Shown here one piece after another: positions 8,345 to 15,563 of a stretch of 64,000 bases of DNA. The stretch spans positions 124,001-188,000 of the forward strand of contig JBCCPK010000007.1 in assembly GCA_039024915.1 (NCBI GenBank), written 5' to 3'. A program made the position numbers and the translations under genes. The DNA is from Pseudomonadota bacterium. GTDB taxonomy: Bacteria > Pseudomonadota > Alphaproteobacteria > Rhizobiales > MH13. Each line of letters starts with the position of its first letter. Positions within the stretch are counted from its first letter, which is position 1. The notes under the pieces are model-generated. The model searched no databases, was not told the DNA's origin, and saw only the letters and a program-made list of their open reading frames with translations.

Positions 8345-9649
8345 ATGACGACGAAATCCACATCACCGAAAGCGGACAAAGGCCTCAGCCGGCGTTCGGT
8401 TCTCAAAGGCGGCGCCGCGGCGACCGGTGCAGCCCTCGGGTCCACTGCGATCACGGGCTTTCCCACGATCTGGGCGCAGAACATTCAGAACGTGACGCTG
8501 CGCCAGTTCGGCACCGGTGTGTCGAACCTCAATGAGGTCGCCGATAAAGTGAAAGAAGACCTCGGCTTCACGCTTGAGATGACGGCGCTTGATTCCGACA
8601 GCGTCACACAGCGCGCCGCCACGCAGCCTAACAGTTTTGATATCGCCGACATCGAGTACTGGATCTGTAAGAAGGTCTGGCCGACGGGCAATTTGCAGGC
8701 GATGGATACGTCGCGGATCGCAAATTACGACAAGATCGTCGGCATCTTCCGCAACGGTTTGCTGACACCGGAATCCACCATTGCGCAGGGCACCGCGCCG
8801 CACACCGTAGGATTTGTTGATGGACCAGGTGGGACCGAGTTCGTGGACAATGAATCGGGTTGGATGACCCTCATCCCGACCATCTACAACGCCGATACAC
8901 TGGGGATACGACCGGACCTGATCGGGCGGCCAATCGATACGTGGGCAGAGCTTCTCAACCCCGAATTCGCCGGCAAGGCGTCTATTCTCGACATCTCGTC
9001 CATCGGCATCATGGATATGGCCATGGTGTGCGAAGCGATGGGCGAGATCACTTATGGCGATAAGGGCAACATGACCCGCGAGGAGATCGACACGACCATC
9101 GGCATCTTCACCGAAGCCAAGCAGAATGGCCAGTTCCGCGCTTTCTGGAAGAGCTTCGATGAGAGCGTCAATCTGATGGCGTCCGGTGAGGTGGTTATCC
9201 AGTCCATGTGGTCCCCGGCAATTACGGCAGTACGCTCGCGCGGTATCCCCTGCATCTATCAGCCGCTCAAAGAGGGCTACCGCTCCTGGGGCGGCGGCAT
9301 CGGCCTGTCAGCCAATCTGTCCGGCCTCGAACTTGATGCGGCCTACGAATACATCAACTGGTACTTGTCCGGTTGGGTTGGCGGCTTCCTGATGCGCCAG
9401 GGCTACTACTCCGCAGTTCCCGAAACCTCCAAGGACTTCATGAGCGAAGATGAGTGGGGCTACTGGTTTGAGGGCAAGGAGGCCCAGGGCGACATCGTCA
9501 GCCCGCAAGGTACGGTCATCGAGACGGCTGGCGCAGTTCGCGACGGTGGATCCTTCTTCGATCGTATGGGTGCAGTCGCATGTTGGAACGCGGTGATGGA
9601 CGAGAACCAGTACATGGTCGCCAAATGGAACGAGTTCATCGCATCGTGA
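8345..9649 (+). CDS. ABC transporter periplasmic substrate-binding protein (PotD-like)
   Basis: A 434-residue receptor exported by the Tat pathway: the twin-arginine segment LSRRSVLKGG is followed by an alanine-rich hydrophobic stretch and a cleavage region near FPTIWAQ. The mature part has the two-lobed PotD/COG0687 pattern. It sits between the ATPase and the permeases, so it delivers ligand to this importer. GGAGACAGGGA lies just before the ATG. A perfect GC-rich hairpin follows the stop. The ligand could be a polyamine, an amino-acid derivative or an opine-like compound; the racemase-like gene downstream favours an amino-acid-like ligand, as inference. Confidence 0.88.
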   Translation: MTTKSTSPKADKGLSRRSVLKGGAAATGAALGSTAITGFPTIWAQNIQNVTLRQFGTGVSNLNEVADKVKEDLGFTLEMTALDSDSVTQRAATQPNSFDIADIEYWICKKVWPTGNLQAMDTSRIANYDKIVGIFRNGLLTPESTIAQGTAPHTVGFVDGPGGTEFVDNESGWMTLIPTIYNADTLGIRPDLIGRPIDTWAELLNPEFAGKASILDISSIGIMDMAMVCEAMGEITYGDKGNMTREEIDTTIGIFTEAKQNGQFRAFWKSFDESVNLMASGEVVIQSMWSPAITAVRSRGIPCIYQPLKEGYRSWGGGIGLSANLSGLELDAAYEYINWYLSGWVGGFLMRQGYYSAVPETSKDFMSEDEWGYWFEGKEAQGDIVSPQGTVIETAGAVRDGGSFFDRMGAVACWNAVMDENQYMVAKWNEFIAS

Positions 9650-9665
9650 TGCTCTGACCAATTTT

Positions 9666-9694
9666 GCCCGCGCGGACTGCAAAACCGCGCGGGC
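9666..9694 (+). terminator. Intercistronic hairpin after the receptor gene
   Basis: Perfect 10-bp stem GCCCGCGCGG (9666-9675) / CCGCGCGGGC (9685-9694), 9-nt loop, then ATCTTTGTTT. It starts 17 nt after the receptor stop and before the first permease. It may act as a partial terminator or as an RNA-stabilising stem giving more receptor than permease. It also overlaps the TTG-started extension of the permease ORF, arguing against that start. Confidence 0.6.
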
Positions 9695-9723
9695 ATCTTT
9701 GTTTGAACGTAAGGCCCTCGCTC

Positions 9724-10590
9724 GTGTCGGTAACCAACGCCAAAAGCTCCCACCTGACAGGTTGGCTTCTCGCGTCGCCAATCGCTGTGGTGTTGGCCTT
9801 GTTCCTGTTGCTGCCCATCGGAATGATCGTCGCAGTCAGCTTTTGGGGATCGACCGAGTTCTCGATCTTCCCGGCCTTCATCTTTGATAATTACGAATTT
9901 CTATTCGGCTCACAGGTGACCTACCGCGTGTTCATCAACACGCTGATGTATACGGCCATAACGTGGTTTTTCTGCCTCGTCATCGGCTTCACAGTGGCCT
10001 ACTTCCTGGCCTTCCATGTGCGTAGCCTGACCTGGCAAATCGCCCTATTTCTTGTGTGCACGATCCCCTTCTGGACCTCGAACATCATTCGGATGATTTC
10101 GTGGATTCCGTTTCTGGGCCGCAACGGAATCGCCAATCAGACGCTGATCTCGATGGGGTTGATCGACGAGCCGGTCGAATGGCTCCTCTTTTCGGATTTC
10201 GCGGTCATCCTCGCGTTCATCCATCTCTATACGCTGTTCATGGTCGTCCCAATCTTCAACACCATGATGCGCATCGACAAATCCCTGCTCGAAGCGGCAA
10301 GAGACGCGGGCGCTTCTGGCTTTCAGATCCTAACCAATGTCATCATCCCCCTCACCAAACCGGGGATCATGATCGGCTCGATCTTTGTCGTCACACTGGT
10401 GATGGGCGACTTCATCACCGTGCGGTTCATGAGCGGGTCGCAGTCCGCCAATGTTGGACGCTTGATTTCCAACGATGTAGCACTTCTGCGCTATCCGGCG
10501 GCGGCGGCGACCTCTGTTGTCCTGCTCGTCACGGTCCTGATCACCATCGGGATCATGCTGCGCTTCGTGAACATCCGGAAGGAGCTGTGA
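9724..10590 (+). CDS. ABC transporter permease (PotB-like)
   Basis: A 288-residue inner-membrane permease with about six transmembrane helices; the first follows directly on SSHLTGWLLASP. The EAA loop that contacts the ATPase is visible as LLEAARDAGASGFQILTNVIIPL. GTG 9724 is chosen because AAGG precedes it by 9 nt, whereas the longer TTG frame at 9664 would translate through the hairpin. It pairs with the permease that starts 2 nt after its stop. Confidence 0.88.
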   Translation: MSVTNAKSSHLTGWLLASPIAVVLALFLLLPIGMIVAVSFWGSTEFSIFPAFIFDNYEFLFGSQVTYRVFINTLMYTAITWFFCLVIGFTVAYFLAFHVRSLTWQIALFLVCTIPFWTSNIIRMISWIPFLGRNGIANQTLISMGLIDEPVEWLLFSDFAVILAFIHLYTLFMVVPIFNTMMRIDKSLLEAARDAGASGFQILTNVIIPLTKPGIMIGSIFVVTLVMGDFITVRFMSGSQSANVGRLISNDVALLRYPAAAATSVVLLVTVLITIGIMLRFVNIRKEL

Positions 10591-10592
10591 GG

Positions 10593-11438
10593 ATGCACGG
10601 AGAAAAGCGCGGACTTTCCTTCTACATTTTAGCCGGCGTCTTCGGCCTGTTCGTACTGTTTCTGTATGGACCGATCATCACCATAGGCATTCTGTCGTTT
10701 CAGGGACCCGGAGGGGGACTGACGTTCCCCATGAACGGCGTCTCAATGTACTGGTTTGCTGATCTGTTTGAGCAGCAGGCGGTCGGCGACATTTGGGGGT
10801 CCTTCCGCCGATCCTTCGCACTTGGTCTCATGGTCATGGTGACCACGGTGATCCTGTCGGTCATGGGAGGGCTCGCGTTTCGCCGGCGCTTCGTAGGCTC
10901 GACGGTTCTGTTTTACCTCGTCATCACCAGCCTGATCATCCCCTCAATCCTCATCTCGCTGGGAGTCGGATTGATCTTCAGCCAACTTGGGTTCGATGTG
11001 CACTGGTCGACATCGGGCTTCGGCTCCCAGCTTACCTGGACGCTGCCGTTCGGCCTTCTGATCATGTTCGCCGTCTTCAACCGTTTCGACCCTTCCTACG
11101 AGGAAGCCGCCCGGGATCTGGGTGCAACACCCTGGCAGACAATCCGCCATGTGGTACTACCGATCATAGCCCCTAGCCTGATCGGCGTCGCGTTGTTTGG
11201 CTTTACCCTGTCCTATGATGAGTTTGCACGCACACTGCTGACAGCAGGCTCGCACAACACGCTGCCGCTCGAAATTTTCGGCATGACAACGAACGTCACA
11301 TCGCCGGTGCTGTATGCGCTGGGAACCCTGACGACCGTCTTCTCGTTCATCGTTATTGGCCTTTGTCTCCTGATCGCCTATCTGATGCGACGCCGACAGA
11401 CCCGGCAAGGCTCGGATGCGGGCAAAGGTATGGTCTGA
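10593..11438 (+). CDS. ABC transporter permease (PotC-like)
   Basis: The 281-residue second permease subunit. Hydrophobic segments begin at FYILAGVFGLFVLFLYGP, a typical PotC opening, and the EAA loop reads YEEAARDLGATPWQTIRHVVLP. ATG 10593 lies 2 nt after the PotB-like stop and is served by GGAAGGAG inside that gene's end; the same frame is open much further upstream but is out of register with PotB. It completes the importer with the genes at 7314, 8345 and 9724. Confidence 0.9.
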   Translation: MHGEKRGLSFYILAGVFGLFVLFLYGPIITIGILSFQGPGGGLTFPMNGVSMYWFADLFEQQAVGDIWGSFRRSFALGLMVMVTTVILSVMGGLAFRRRFVGSTVLFYLVITSLIIPSILISLGVGLIFSQLGFDVHWSTSGFGSQLTWTLPFGLLIMFAVFNRFDPSYEEAARDLGATPWQTIRHVVLPIIAPSLIGVALFGFTLSYDEFARTLLTAGSHNTLPLEIFGMTTNVTSPVLYALGTLTTVFSFIVIGLCLLIAYLMRRRQTRQGSDAGKGMV

Positions 11439-11442
11439 AGCA

Positions 11443-12096
11443 GTGCGGATTTTGGTTATCAATCCAAACAGCACGGCAGCCATGACCGAACAGATCGGCG
11501 TTGCTGCTCAGACGGCGGCGTCCCGCGGTACCGAAATCGTTGCCGTCAACCCGCTTGATGGTCCTGCATCTATCGAGGGCGCCGAAGACGGCGAGGCTGC
11601 GCTGCCAGGCCTTTTTGGACTGTTCAATGATATGGTCATCACCGAAGGCGGCTATCATGCGGCGATCATAGCCTGTTTCGATGACACCGGACTTCTCGAA
11701 CTCAGAGAGCGATCCCCTATTCCGGTTAGCGGCATTGGCGAAGCAGGTTATCTGGCGGCAATGGACCATGCTGCAACCTTTTCGGTCGTTACAACTTTAG
11801 AGATTTCCGTCCCCGTTCTTGAAGCCAATCTCGCAGCCTATGGTATGATAGAGCGGTGCGTGCGCGTCCGGGCGAGTGGCGTTCCGGTCCTCGCGCTCGA
11901 AAATGATCTATCGTCGCTTCCTAAACTGGAAGCGGAGATCGAAGCCGCCATTACAGAAGATGACGTTGGAGCCGTTGTGCTGGGATGCGCGGGCATGTCG
12001 AGCTTCTCACATGCGATGCAGTCCAAATACGCGGTGCCCATCATTGATGGAGTCGAAGCCGCCGTGCGGTGGTGCGAACAGCGTGTGGGCCGATAA
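11443..12096 (+). CDS. Aspartate/glutamate/hydantoin racemase-family protein
   Basis: A 217-residue cofactor-independent racemase-type protein. It opens with RILVINPNST, the usual start of hydantoin-racemase-like members, and has the two catalytic-type cysteines in AACFDDTGL and VLGCAGMS. Such enzymes invert a carbon next to a carboxylate or in a hydantoin ring. GTG 11443 is chosen from this alignment; an in-frame ATG at 11416 overlaps the permease gene. The last gene before the GNAT gene abuts it without a gap. No hydantoinase or carbamoylase is in the window, so the substrate is open. Confidence 0.8.
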   Translation: MRILVINPNSTAAMTEQIGVAAQTAASRGTEIVAVNPLDGPASIEGAEDGEAALPGLFGLFNDMVITEGGYHAAIIACFDDTGLLELRERSPIPVSGIGEAGYLAAMDHAATFSVVTTLEISVPVLEANLAAYGMIERCVRVRASGVPVLALENDLSSLPKLEAEIEAAITEDDVGAVVLGCAGMSSFSHAMQSKYAVPIIDGVEAAVRWCEQRVGR

Positions 12097-12978
12097 GTGG
12101 GCTTGGATATACGCAAGGCATCTCTCGAAGAATTTTCGGTGGCCGTCAGTTGGGCAAGGGAGGAGGGCTGGAACCCCGGCCTCGACGATCTTGCAGCCTT
12201 CTTCGCCGCCGACCCCAACGGATTTTTCATGGGTTTCCTAGACGGCGAGCCTGTGTCGTCCATATCCGTGGTCCGCTATGGTTTGGAATATGGCTTTTTG
12301 GGCTTTTACATCGTTGCGCCAGACCATCGTGGTTCGGGTATCGGCATCGCCACCTGGAACCGCGGCATCGATTATCTGGAAGGGCGGACAATCGGCCTGG
12401 ACGGCGTGGTCGACCAACAGGATAATTATCGCGCCAGCGAGTTTGTCTATGCGGGAAGAAACGTTCGGTATTCCGGGTTACCCAGAGGCCTACCCAACGC
12501 ACTAACCGCACGAAACGATGAGGCTACGATTGTTGCGTCATCCGACGCTTTGCTGCCGGGCCTGAACGCCTATGATAGCACCTTCTTTCCCCACGGCCGT
12601 GCGGCGTTTCTTCGGGCGTGGACACAGCCGTCAAGCAACGTTCAGCGTCAGACATGGGCGTACCTGATTGATGGCGAGGTGTTGGGATACGTCACCAAGC
12701 GCAAGTGTGCGGTCGGATACAAAATTGGGCCACTTCTTGCCGACAACGAACAAATCGCCGAAGCGCTGCTGATAAGGGCAGCGGCGACCTTGGGTCCAAA
12801 TGATCAACTGACGATAGACGTACCGGACGCAAACATCGAAGCGGTCCGGCTTGCCAAGAGGTTCGGAATGCAGCCGGTCTTCGAGACTGCTCGCATGTAC
12901 CGGTTGGCCGGCGCGCAAACGGTCCCGGGTCTTCCGATTGACCGAACCTTTGGCGTAACAACGTACGAATTGGGCTGA
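12097..12978 (+). CDS. GNAT-family N-acetyltransferase (two-domain)
   Basis: A 293-residue GNAT protein. The first domain (about residues 1-135) has the acetyl-CoA loop in APDHRGSGIGIATW; the rest resembles the second domain of YitI-like double GNAT proteins. The GTG start immediately follows the TAA of the racemase-like gene, so the two are translationally coupled. In this operon it may acetylate the imported compound or its product. That role is inference only. Confidence 0.75.
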   Translation: MGLDIRKASLEEFSVAVSWAREEGWNPGLDDLAAFFAADPNGFFMGFLDGEPVSSISVVRYGLEYGFLGFYIVAPDHRGSGIGIATWNRGIDYLEGRTIGLDGVVDQQDNYRASEFVYAGRNVRYSGLPRGLPNALTARNDEATIVASSDALLPGLNAYDSTFFPHGRAAFLRAWTQPSSNVQRQTWAYLIDGEVLGYVTKRKCAVGYKIGPLLADNEQIAEALLIRAAATLGPNDQLTIDVPDANIEAVRLAKRFGMQPVFETARMYRLAGAQTVPGLPIDRTFGVTTYELG

Positions 12979-13362
12979 GCCTCCAATCGCTCTTTGTTAC
13001 GGGGCACCCCACGCCGGCATCAGAAACCTCAGACCTCTCCCAGACCGCAAACATGTGCACTTAGGGGACCCATCGCCGTTCAAATGAGCTGCAAGTTGAG
13101 TTTGAGGCGCGGCCTACGTATCGAAACCAAAACTTATGTTCTTTGGATTTTCATGCCGATTTCATAACGTAAAGCTATATTAATTCGCCGAGATTGAATG
13201 AGCCATCGCGGTTTCGCGTGGTAGCCTCTGAATAACTTGGAAAAGACGCCACGAACGGCGCGATCCTGAGGAAACGCTGCTGCACGCTCAACGCGATCTG
13301 CTCGCGTTGATTGGTCTTGGCACGCTAGCCCTTTGGATTTGGAAAAAGGGCTGGTTGTATTC
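12979..13362 (+). other. Leader region of the RutE/TRAP operon
   Basis: No gene is supported in these 384 bases. The 13140-13190 stretch is AT-rich and may carry a promoter. Two inverted repeats stand close to the downstream gene: TCAACGCGA/TCGCGTTGA (13288-13310, 5-nt loop) and AGCCCTTT/AAAGGGCT (13327-13352, 10-nt loop). The second would pair the likely ribosome binding site of the gene at 13363. No known riboswitch class was recognised. Confidence 0.45.
13327..13352 (+). promoter_or_regulatory. Hairpin covering the ribosome binding site of the RutE-like gene
   Basis: AGCCCTTT (13327-13334) is the exact complement of AAAGGGCT (13345-13352), and the purine run AAAAAGGG (13343-13350) is the only good Shine-Dalgarno before ATG 13363. 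Folding would hide it. With the inverted repeat at 13288-13310 just upstream, a translational switch is possible but unproven. Confidence 0.4.
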
Positions 13363-14013
13363 ATGGACACACAGACGGCTGATGCCCAGGCGCAGGGTGC
13401 TGCACTGGCGTTGCAAAATGAGGCGCTCAAGGCCGATCCTGATACCCTTCGACTGCTCTTCACCGAAGCGCGAACCCACTACGGTTGGCAGGACCGCGAG
13501 GTGACCGACCAAACGCTGGCTGAGCTGTATGCCATCGCCAAGATGGGTCCGACGTCCATGAACCAGCAGCCGATGCGCGTGCTGTTCATACGCACTGCCG
13601 ACGCCAAGGACCGCCTGGAGCCGTGCCTGATGCCGGCCAACCGCCCGAAGATGCGCAGCGCTCCAATCACCGCCATCGTCGCCTACGATCTCAATTTCTG
13701 GGAGGAGTTACCGCACTTGTTTCCGCCCAACCCAGACGCGCAAGACATCTTCAAGGACAACGCCACCGCAGCGCAAATCAACGGCTTCAGAAACGGCACA
13801 CTGCAAGGCGCTTACCTGATGCTTGCGGCTCGTGCGGTGGGCCTAGATGTCGGCGCGATGTCCGGCTTCGACAATAGCAAGGTCGATGAAGAATTTTTCC
13901 ATGGCACGTCGATCAAGTCCAACTTCCTGATCAACATCGGCTACGCGGACACATCAAAGATTTTCCGCCGCTTGCCGCGCCTCGACTACGACAAGGTCTG
14001 CCAAACAATCTGA
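13363..14013 (+). CDS. rutE: RutE-like malonic semialdehyde reductase / nitroreductase-family protein
   Basis: A 216-residue FMN-dependent nitroreductase-fold protein. It follows E. coli RutE closely along its length, for example in GPTSMNQQP, FRNGTLQGAYL, GAMSGFD and LINIGYAD. RutE reduces malonic semialdehyde to 3-hydroxypropionate in pyrimidine breakdown. ATG 13363 is preferred to the in-frame TTG 13333 because AAAAAGGG precedes it. No other rut genes are present; instead it opens a set with YciI-like proteins, a TRAP transporter, a GST and a GFA protein, so it may serve another aldehyde or a nitro compound here. Confidence 0.8.
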   Translation: MDTQTADAQAQGAALALQNEALKADPDTLRLLFTEARTHYGWQDREVTDQTLAELYAIAKMGPTSMNQQPMRVLFIRTADAKDRLEPCLMPANRPKMRSAPITAIVAYDLNFWEELPHLFPPNPDAQDIFKDNATAAQINGFRNGTLQGAYLMLAARAVGLDVGAMSGFDNSKVDEEFFHGTSIKSNFLINIGYADTSKIFRRLPRLDYDKVCQTI

Positions 14014-14042
14014 GGCCAAGCGACCAAAACAAGGGAGAAGAC

Positions 14043-14435
14043 ATGTCGGGACCGCACATTACAAAGCACGACATTCTGGAAGCATCGAAAGGCATGCTGC
14101 AGAAACAGCTCTTCGCTGTGTTCACGTCGCCAACCAATGGGATGGGGCCGGTGATGGACAACATCGAAGAGCATCTGAAGTTCCAGGTCGAGCTGGAACA
14201 AAAGGGCATCATGTTTGGCGCAGGTCCTTTTTGGGCCGACGACGAAACCACATGGAACGGCGAAGGCATGGTCCTGATCCGCGCTGACAGCCTCGACCAT
14301 GCACGCGAGATCGCCGAGACCGACCCAATGCACAGCTCCGGCGCACGATCGTTCACGGTGCGCCCGTGGCTTCTCAACGAGGGACGGATCACCGTCACCA
14401 TCGACTATTCAACCGGCGAGCACACCGTCGGATAA
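14043..14435 (+). CDS. YciI-like (YCII domain) protein
   Basis: A 130-residue YCII/ferredoxin-like fold protein, with an N-terminal helix before the domain. EHLKFQVELEQKGIMFGAGPF and the later AREIAETDPMHSSGARSFTVRPW match the family, including the ADPF-like acid and the histidine. AGGGAGAAG lies just before the ATG, 29 nt after the RutE-like stop. YCII proteins are often found with catabolic enzymes, but most have no proven reaction. A second, unlike YciI protein lies in the same operon at 17535. Confidence 0.75.
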   Translation: MSGPHITKHDILEASKGMLQKQLFAVFTSPTNGMGPVMDNIEEHLKFQVELEQKGIMFGAGPFWADDETTWNGEGMVLIRADSLDHAREIAETDPMHSSGARSFTVRPWLLNEGRITVTIDYSTGEHTVG

Positions 14436-14477
14436 ACAAGAAAAAGCAATCAAACCAAATCTCTGGGAGGAATGATC

Positions 14478-15527
14478 ATGAAAATCGCACTTGGCGCTAT
14501 TGCCGTAAGCCTCGCCTTGGCATCGGGCGCACAGGCCGAAACATTCAACCTGACCATGTCCTCAAGTCACCCCACGGTGCTGCCATGGGTCGGTCAACTT
14601 TCCACTCTGGTAGTCGGCGAGACCAACGCGCGCCTTGAGGCTATGGGGTCCGAAGATCGCGTCGATTGGACTGAGGCGTACGGTGGTTCGCTCTACGGTT
14701 TCTCCGACACACTGGAGGCGGTTGGCGATGGCCTGACGGATGCTGGCTGGGTCGGCACCCTCTGGGAGGGCTCAAAGATGCCGCTTCAGAACATGACCTA
14801 CTTCATGCCCTTCGTGACCGACGATCTGGTGAGCATGTTGCAGGTTCTCAACGAGATGCATCGCGAACTGCCCGAGCTTCAAGAGGCTTGGGAAGACCAA
14901 AACGTCGTGTTTCTTGGCGCCAGTGGCGTTGAGACCTATCATCTGCTGACGAATTTTCCCGTGAACTCGCTCGCCGATCTTGAAGGACGCCGGATCATGG
15001 CACCGGGACCTTCGGCGAACTGGATCGAGTCACTCGGCGCTGTGCCAGTCAACGGTGCGCTGCCGACCTACTACAATCAGGTACAGACAGGCGTTGCCGA
15101 CGGCATGGTCGTCATCATAACCGGCGCCTTTCCCAACCGCCATTATGAAGTCGCCCCCTACGTTACGCTTGTTGGTATCGGCGCGCATATGACCGGTGGC
15201 CTCGGTATCAACCGCGATGTTTGGGACGGGCTGTCCGATGATGTCCGCACCGTCCTGACCGAGCTGGGCGAGGAATACACCACGGCACACGCCGAGGAAG
15301 TTGTCGCGCGCTACGACAATTTCCTCGAGCAACTGCCTGGTGTTGGCGCGACCGTAACCGAACTGCCCGCTGATGAAGTACAGGCTTGGAAAGACGGCCT
15401 ACCCAACCTCGCAGCCCAATGGGCAGAGGCCAATGCCGACGATGGTGCGGCCGGCGTCATGGAAGAGTTTGTCAACCGCCTGCGTGCGCGAGGCATCGAG
15501 CCTGGCATCGACTGGACCGCGCGCTAA
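14478..15527 (+). CDS. TRAP transporter substrate-binding protein (DctP family)
   Basis: A 349-residue periplasmic receptor with a Sec signal peptide (MKIALGAIAVSLALASGAQA, then ETFNL). ATG 14478 is preferred to ATG 14472 because GGGAGG (14465-14470) is then 7 nt away. The fold follows DctP, but where most members have K-I-R-V-P, with an arginine that clamps the ligand carboxylate, this protein reads R-R-I-M-A-P (171-176), so the arginine appears to be methionine. The ligand may therefore bind atypically or lack a carboxylate. The fused permease follows 36 nt later. Confidence 0.88.
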   Translation: MKIALGAIAVSLALASGAQAETFNLTMSSSHPTVLPWVGQLSTLVVGETNARLEAMGSEDRVDWTEAYGGSLYGFSDTLEAVGDGLTDAGWVGTLWEGSKMPLQNMTYFMPFVTDDLVSMLQVLNEMHRELPELQEAWEDQNVVFLGASGVETYHLLTNFPVNSLADLEGRRIMAPGPSANWIESLGAVPVNGALPTYYNQVQTGVADGMVVIITGAFPNRHYEVAPYVTLVGIGAHMTGGLGINRDVWDGLSDDVRTVLTELGEEYTTAHAEEVVARYDNFLEQLPGVGATVTELPADEVQAWKDGLPNLAAQWAEANADDGAAGVMEEFVNRLRARGIEPGIDWTAR

Positions 15528-15563
15528 CAGGCGGCCCAAGGGTCTCGTCGCGAGGTCGATATC

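Noticed and set aside
9664-9723. Longer TTG start for the PotB-like permease
   Set aside because: It would place a perfect 10-bp GC stem inside the first codons and adds residues without family support; GTG 9724 has a proper binding site.
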